Source: Curtobacterium flaccumfaciens (GTDB taxonomy: Bacteria > Actinomycetota > Actinomycetes > Actinomycetales > Microbacteriaceae). Taken from it: DNA of 64,000 nt. The number at the start of each line of letters is the position of its first letter. Within the stretch, counting starts at the first letter, position 1. The notes beneath the pieces were generated by a model. That model was not told where the DNA came from. It saw nothing but the letters and a program-made list of their open reading frames with translations, and did no database searches. Positions 60,462 to 64,000 of this stretch are shown here, one piece after another. A program made the position numbers and the translations under genes. The DNA is taken from positions 1 through 64,000 of the forward strand of contig NZ_JABMCF010000029.1 in NCBI RefSeq assembly GCF_013359815.1, written 5' to 3'.

Positions 60462-60476
60462 ACCACTGGCAGTGGT
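60462..60476. promoter_or_regulatory. Operator between alcohol dehydrogenase and XRE regulator
   Basis: ACCACTG-G-CAGTGGT is a perfect 7-bp inverted repeat with a single central base. It is 36 nt before the regulator start and 120 nt before the dehydrogenase start. Confidence 0.6.
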
Positions 60477-60511
60477 GGGCTGTCCGCACCCATCACGCAC
60501 ATACTGGATGG

Positions 60512-61396
60512 ATGCGCTCCTTCGATCCGGCAGCACCCCTGGTGCGCGCGGACGAGGACGAGGGGCACGAACTCGGACGCTTCCTCGCTGCGAAGCGCGC
60601 CCGGATCCGACCGGACGACGTCGGGCTGCCGGCAGGTGGGCGCCGCCGTGTCCCGGGATTGCGCCGCGAAGAGGTCGCCATGCTCGCCGGCGTCTCCCCG
60701 GCCTACTACACCCGGTTGGAACAAGGCGATGCCGGACGGGTGTCGAACGAGGTGGTCAGCGCGCTGTCCCGCGCCCTGCGCCTGGCACCGGTGGAAGCTG
60801 AGCACCTCTTCCGACTCGTGGACCCACGAGGCGAGGTGCGGAGGAACACCTGCAGCAACGCTGTGGTCCGGCCGGAGCTGCAGTCGCTGCTCGACGCACT
60901 CAGCGAGGTCCCGGCGATGATCGTCGGCCGGCGGTCGGACATCCTGGCGTGGAACGCCCTCGCGTCGCTCCTCTTCGGCGACCTCGAGCGTCTCCCCCGA
61001 TCGGAGCGCAACTGGGCACGGTTGGTGTTCCTCCACCCGGCGCACCGGGACCTCTTCATCGACTGGCACCAGAAGGCCGCCGACGTCGTCGGACAGCTCC
61101 GGATCGACGCCGGCTTCCACCCGACGGACCTCCACCTCGCCGCACTCGTCGGCGAACTCGCCATGAAGAGCACGACCTTCGCCCGGCTCTGGGCCCGACA
61201 CGAGGTCCAGGACCACTGTCACCGCGTCCAGCACCTCGACCACCCCGCTGTGGGTCAGCTCGAGCTGCAGGTCGAATCGTTCCGCGTCGCAGGGGAAGAG
61301 GACAAGAGCCTCGTCACCTACCGAGCGGCGCCAGGATCACCGACGGACGCAGCCCTGCGGCAGCTGCGTGCAGGAACCGCGAACTCGTCCCACTAG
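60512..61396 (+). CDS. XRE-family regulator with MmyB-like ligand-binding domain
   Basis: A 294-aa protein. The helix-turn-helix spans about 18-85 ([19 protein letters not shown], then YYTRLEQG). The C-terminal domain (about 110-280; [35 protein letters not shown]) is the MmyB-like ligand-binding type. Such regulators control divergent dehydrogenases in many actinobacteria. ATG 60512 follows CATACT by 6 nt; the upstream open frame is not coding-like. Confidence 0.92.
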   Translation: MRSFDPAAPLVRADEDEGHELGRFLAAKRARIRPDDVGLPAGGRRRVPGLRREEVAMLAGVSPAYYTRLEQGDAGRVSNEVVSALSRALRLAPVEAEHLFRLVDPRGEVRRNTCSNAVVRPELQSLLDALSEVPAMIVGRRSDILAWNALASLLFGDLERLPRSERNWARLVFLHPAHRDLFIDWHQKAADVVGQLRIDAGFHPTDLHLAALVGELAMKSTTFARLWARHEVQDHCHRVQHLDHPAVGQLELQVESFRVAGEEDKSLVTYRAAPGSPTDAALRQLRAGTANSSH

Positions 61397-61397
61397 C

Positions 61398-61548
61398 CAC
61401 GGCACGGATGTGGGCAGCGACCCCGGCGGTGCGCTCGCCTGGACGGGAGTGAACCCTGCTCCCCCTCAGACTGCTGGCGGCGGTACTGCTCGCGGCCGGT
61501 GGACTCGTGTGGACGCTGCGGAGCCGGCGACGCCGCGCGCGTGCCTGA
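61398..61548 (+). pseudogene. Frameshifted remnant of a sortase-anchored protein tail
   Basis: One frame reads GSDPGGALAWTGVNPAP (LAWTG at 61434-61448). The next frame reads LRLLAAVLLAAGGLVW, then RSRRRRARA and TGA at 61546-61548. Removing one C from the CCCCC run at 61461-61465 joins them into a complete sorting signal: LAxTG, hydrophobic stretch, basic tail. Only about 15-25 codons precede the motif, so most of the gene is gone. The 61-kb phytase uses the same signal type (LAATG). Confidence 0.6.
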
Positions 61549-61583
61549 GCCCGACTGAGCGGTCACCCGTCACGGACGGATGA

Positions 61584-61635
61584 CGGACGGACGGGAGGCC
61601 CGATGCCAGCTGGCACCGGGCCTCCCGTCCGTCCG
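61584..61635. terminator. Dispersed palindrome before the bacteriocin operon
   Basis: Left arm GACGGACGGACGGGAGGCCC, centre GATGCCAGCTGGCACC, right arm GGGCCTCCCGTCCGTCCGT, one mismatch. The arms carry an extra GGAC repeat. It separates the sortase-tail remnant from the bacteriocin promoter region. Confidence 0.85.
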
Positions 61636-61764
61636 TGGTCGCGCTGCGGATCCCCCGTCAAGCGTCCGCAGGAGGGTTGCGGCTGAAGACACAACTCCTA
61701 GACAAAACGTTCTACGTCTGACATGTTAACGGCTGAACGTCAGCGTCAAGAGAAGGAGTAGTCG
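61636..61764 (+). promoter_or_regulatory. Promoter region of the bacteriocin operon
   Basis: An island markedly richer in A/T than its surroundings. TAGACA (61699-61704) and ATGTTA (61723-61728) are a possible -35/-10 pair with 18-nt spacing. AAGGAG lies 7 nt before the ATG. GGCTGAA occurs twice (61681, 61731). Confidence 0.45.
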
Positions 61765-62208
61765 ATGAGCAAGATCGGCCAACAGGCCCGGCGCATCACC
61801 GCCGGCTTCACCGCAGCAGCCGTCGGGGGGATGGTGTTCCTCGGCACGACCCCCGCGCATGCGCAGGACGATGCCGGGAGCCAGGGAGTCATCGGCGGAT
61901 GGTCGGAAAGCACCGGGACCGTCGATGGCGCAGGAACCGGAATGTCGGTGTTCGCGGTGAACCACCGTGGCGCATCGGAACGGAAGACCATAAGCGGGAC
62001 GACGCACAAGCGCTCGCACGGTTGGACGACCTGGGCAGGGGTGCAGCACTACACGCGCGCGCGGCTCGAGCACGGCAGCAGGATCATCGCTGACTCCGGC
62101 CGGAAGTGGGGCAAGTCCGGCACGGAAGCAGTGACCGCGTGGAAGCCGTACCGACCGAACCAGCCCGGCAACGGTGTCGGTAGCGCGAAGACCTACTACG
62201 GCAGGTGA
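61765..62208 (+). CDS. Lactococcin 972-like bacteriocin precursor
   Basis: A 147-aa secreted protein. A Sec signal peptide ends PAHA near residue 33, leaving about 114 residues. The mature C-terminal half, with WAGVQHYTRARLEHGSRI, ADSGRKWGKSGTEAVTAW and SAKTYYGR, follows the spacing of lactococcin 972 (Y/H pair, HGS, Gly-Arg, Thr-x-x-Ala, Trp, YY near the end). There are no cysteines. Lactococcin 972 binds lipid II and blocks septum formation. A good AAGGAG site is present. The two membrane proteins downstream match the usual companions of this family. Confidence 0.75.
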   Translation: MSKIGQQARRITAGFTAAAVGGMVFLGTTPAHAQDDAGSQGVIGGWSESTGTVDGAGTGMSVFAVNHRGASERKTISGTTHKRSHGWTTWAGVQHYTRARLEHGSRIIADSGRKWGKSGTEAVTAWKPYRPNQPGNGVGSAKTYYGR

Positions 62209-62214
62209 CACATC

Positions 62215-62249
62215 GCAGCGGGTGCGAGCCGACGGCTCGCACCCGCTGC
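62215..62249 (+). terminator. Intra-operon hairpin after the bacteriocin gene
   Basis: A perfect 16-bp stem (GCAGCGGGTGCGAGCC with GGCTCGCACCCGCTGC) and a 3-nt loop begin 6 nt past the stop. There is no U-tract. It probably raises bacteriocin output relative to the membrane genes, like the hairpin at 35937-35968 in the sugar importer. Confidence 0.75.
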
Positions 62250-62265
62250 TGCGTGAGGAGAAGAC

Positions 62266-63171
62266 GTGACGAAGCAACAGATCACAGCAATCGCGGGCCT
62301 GCTCCTGTTGGCAATGCTGTTGACGGTCTTGATCGGGGTGTTCGACGCTCGCCGACGTGTCATCGCCGCGGAGGGCAACGATCTTCGCTCCGGCCAGAGC
62401 GCGTGGGTGACCGCGACGATCGACGAACTCATGCGTGCTCGGAGCGCGTTCGAACCGGGGACGAAGGTGTTCGTGGGTCTGGATGGTGACGTCCGCGCCG
62501 TCGTGGTCCTGTCCGGAAAGTGGACAGACGTCCCACTGCACGACGGGCACGCTCTGACCGGGCGTCCCGGTGAGGCCCTCGTCGGCGCTGCCGTCGACGT
62601 CCGCGACGAGGACATCACCGTCGGTGGCAAGACCTACAACGTGGTGGGACGTCTCGGCGTCCGGGGCGACAGTCTGCTGTCCGACGATGTGGTCCTCGCT
62701 GATCCGTCGCGGTTTTCAGCGTCACCACAGCGGCTCCTCCTGGACGGCCCGCACAGCGTCCGCCACTACAGCGCAGAATTCCCCGGCAGGAGCATCGAGA
62801 TCATCGACGACGGCACGAACCGCAGGACGAACGTCGACGCCGTGTCGCCGGTCTTGGTCGCGCTCGGCGCGCTCGTCATCATGCTCATCGCCGTGGTCGC
62901 AGGTCTTCAGGCCGGACGATGGGAACTCCGCGCCGCCGCCGTCCGCTTCACCACCGGGATCCGATCGCTCAACACCCTTCGCAGCGCGGCCGCCAGAGTC
63001 GCTGTGATCGGCGCCGCCGCCTGCGCGACCGCCCTCGCGGGCGCGGCAGTCGTCAGGCAGACCACCATCGTCGACCTCGACGTCACCCCTACGGTCGTCG
63101 CGGTCGGAACCGTCGTGCTTGCCGTGTCCGTCGCTTCGTTCTGGCAGGGAAGCCGTCGATGGAACTGCTGA
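62266..63171 (+). CDS. Bacteriocin-operon ABC transporter permease-like membrane protein
   Basis: 301 aa. An N-terminal segment (about 8-25), a large outside domain (about 30-190; MacB-core-like), then three C-terminal membrane segments (LVALGALVIMLIAVVAGL and two more). This is a half-FtsX/MacB topology. GTG start with GAGGAG 7 nt upstream. It overlaps the next gene by 13 nt. It probably takes part in export of, or immunity to, the bacteriocin; that role is inferred. Confidence 0.72.
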   Translation: MTKQQITAIAGLLLLAMLLTVLIGVFDARRRVIAAEGNDLRSGQSAWVTATIDELMRARSAFEPGTKVFVGLDGDVRAVVVLSGKWTDVPLHDGHALTGRPGEALVGAAVDVRDEDITVGGKTYNVVGRLGVRGDSLLSDDVVLADPSRFSASPQRLLLDGPHSVRHYSAEFPGRSIEIIDDGTNRRTNVDAVSPVLVALGALVIMLIAVVAGLQAGRWELRAAAVRFTTGIRSLNTLRSAAARVAVIGAAACATALAGAAVVRQTTIVDLDVTPTVVAVGTVVLAVSVASFWQGSRRWNC

Positions 63172-64000
63172 ACGATCTTCGATCCAACTGGACGATCATC
63201 GTCGCCAAGATCGTCTTGCTCGTGCTGCTCGCGCTCTGCTGGTACAACGTGGCGTCGTTCACCCAGTCCACCTCGCAGGCCGTCGCCCAGGGCCTGTCCG
63301 CTGATGCCGACGTCGACCTCTACACGGTGGTCGACGATCTCGACCCGGATGCGTTCGAAGCGATCCGGCGAGACCAGCACGCGCTCGACGACGTCGCCTC
63401 GTTCGTCGACCGCATCGATGACGAGCCCGGATTCGACTTCATCTCCTCGTACGACCAGCCCGTCACCGTCCAGGACTTCCGCGGCGACGACCGCTTCGAC
63501 GTCGGCTACGGGACCGAGTACACGCTCAACGGGAAGTACCAGGACGAGTCCGGACGGAGCGTCCAGGACATCAAGTCCATTCAGCTCAACGAGACCGCGT
63601 ACGAGTTCGCGGGGCTCTCCGTGCAGGACGGCAAGCCGATCGAGTGGAGCGCTGTCGACTGGGGATCCGGCCGGATCCCGGTGCTGCTCGGCAACGAGTA
63701 CCGCGGCGTGTACGAGCTCGGAGAGCGACTCACCGGAGCGGTCATCCTGCAGGAACAGGAGCTCGAAGTCGTCGGTTTCCTCGAACCGAACAGCGGCATG
63801 TACTTCCGCGGTGAAGCGAACCACTACCTCGATGACACCGTCATCGTGCCCTACCCGCCGACACTCGCCGGACTCGACCGAGCAGCACTGGACCGACTGG
63901 ATTCCGAGCTGTTCGGACGCCTGGTGTTCCAGGTGCTGAACTCCGACCTCGCCGTCGATCACAGCCTCGATTTCGGAGCCGTCGTCGCGCGTCTCGACGC
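63159..64000 (+). CDS. Bacteriocin-associated membrane protein (3' partial)
   Basis: The frame opens at ATG 63159, inside the end of the previous gene, and stays open to the window edge (280 codons). It has an N-terminal membrane segment (WTIIVAKIVLLVLLALCWYN) and a long outside domain rich in Asp/Glu (DADVDLYTVVDDLDPDAFEA, VPVLLGNEYRGVYELG). The pattern resembles the extracellular part of large FtsX/DUF1430-like permeases found with lactococcin 972 genes; the remaining membrane segments and an ATPase would lie beyond 64000. Confidence 0.75.
   Translation, partial: MELLNDLRSNWTIIVAKIVLLVLLALCWYNVASFTQSTSQAVAQGLSADADVDLYTVVDDLDPDAFEAIRRDQHALDDVASFVDRIDDEPGFDFISSYDQPVTVQDFRGDDRFDVGYGTEYTLNGKYQDESGRSVQDIKSIQLNETAYEFAGLSVQDGKPIEWSAVDWGSGRIPVLLGNEYRGVYELGERLTGAVILQEQELEVVGFLEPNSGMYFRGEANHYLDDTVIVPYPPTLAGLDRAALDRLDSELFGRLVFQVLNSDLAVDHSLDFGAVVARLD

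Noticed and set aside
344..61635. Palindromes as insertion-sequence ends or MITEs with target duplications
   Set aside because: No consistent direct repeats flank the copies and no transposase gene is in the window. Mobility remains only a possibility.
1..64000. tRNA, rRNA or riboswitch genes
   Set aside because: No cloverleaf, rRNA core sequence or recognisable riboswitch core was found on reading either strand; weak cases could be missed by eye.

Overview
The window is high-GC actinobacterial chromosome. Dense short operons joined by ATGA/GTGA overlaps, many leaderless starts (a TANNNT box 6-7 nt before ATG/GTG), GTG starts, Tat-type lipoproteins and sugar regulators paired with ABC importers suggest a Microbacteriaceae member, most likely Curtobacterium-like. 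This is inference from gene content and style; no rRNA or tRNA is present to confirm it. No phage, IS, integrase or CRISPR array was seen.

Layout. 1-800: end of an unidentified secreted protein gene, then about 660 nt of tandem and palindromic repeats. 0.8-7.2 kb: a desaturase-cspA cold unit, an AraC regulator with a coupled small gene, a second AraC-type protein followed by two GAF-ANTAR proteins, and a LacI regulator. 7.2-13 kb: a GH31 glycosidase with a complete MalEFG-type importer lacking its ATPase, behind a LacI-type operator. 13-24 kb: YrhK-like protein, BCCT transporter, LtrA, an 1823-aa secreted GH81 beta-1,3-glucanase with accessory domains, then NmrA/MarR/epoxide hydrolase genes. 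25.8-28.9 kb: a four-gene surface-fibre-like operon (TasA-like protein, second exported protein, FnIII-lectin protein, SipW-like signal peptidase). 29-38 kb: MerR-oxidoreductase-membrane operon, TetR/reductase divergon, and a ROK regulator with a xylose/ribose-type ABC importer. 38-49 kb: SPFH protein, thioesterase-like hydrolase, SMP-30, LLM oxidoreductase, a glycosyltransferase/phosphatase pair for a glycerate-type osmolyte, an ECF sigma factor with a membrane partner, and CorA. 49-57 kb: many small regulator/target pairs (WYL/VOC, MerR/SDR, MarR/FAD monooxygenase) and two MFS exporters. 57-64 kb: a cell-wall-anchored histidine acid phytase, zinc alcohol dehydrogenase with divergent XRE regulator, the frameshifted tail of a sortase substrate, and the start of a lactococcin-972-like bacteriocin operon with two large membrane proteins; the last is cut by the window edge.

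How it fits together. The gene set suits a plant- or litter-associated bacterium: scavenging of glucans, alpha-glycosides, pentoses and phytate; cold and osmotic adaptation; detoxification under local one-component regulators; and surface and antagonism functions (lectin-bearing fibre operon, bacteriocin).

The most striking non-coding feature is a family of about 50-bp near-perfect palindromes (15 copies, centre GTGCCAGCTGGCAC, outer arms GACGGACGGGAGG or GACGGACTGGAGG). All lie between genes. Many sit where a terminator is expected, but four lie between divergent genes.
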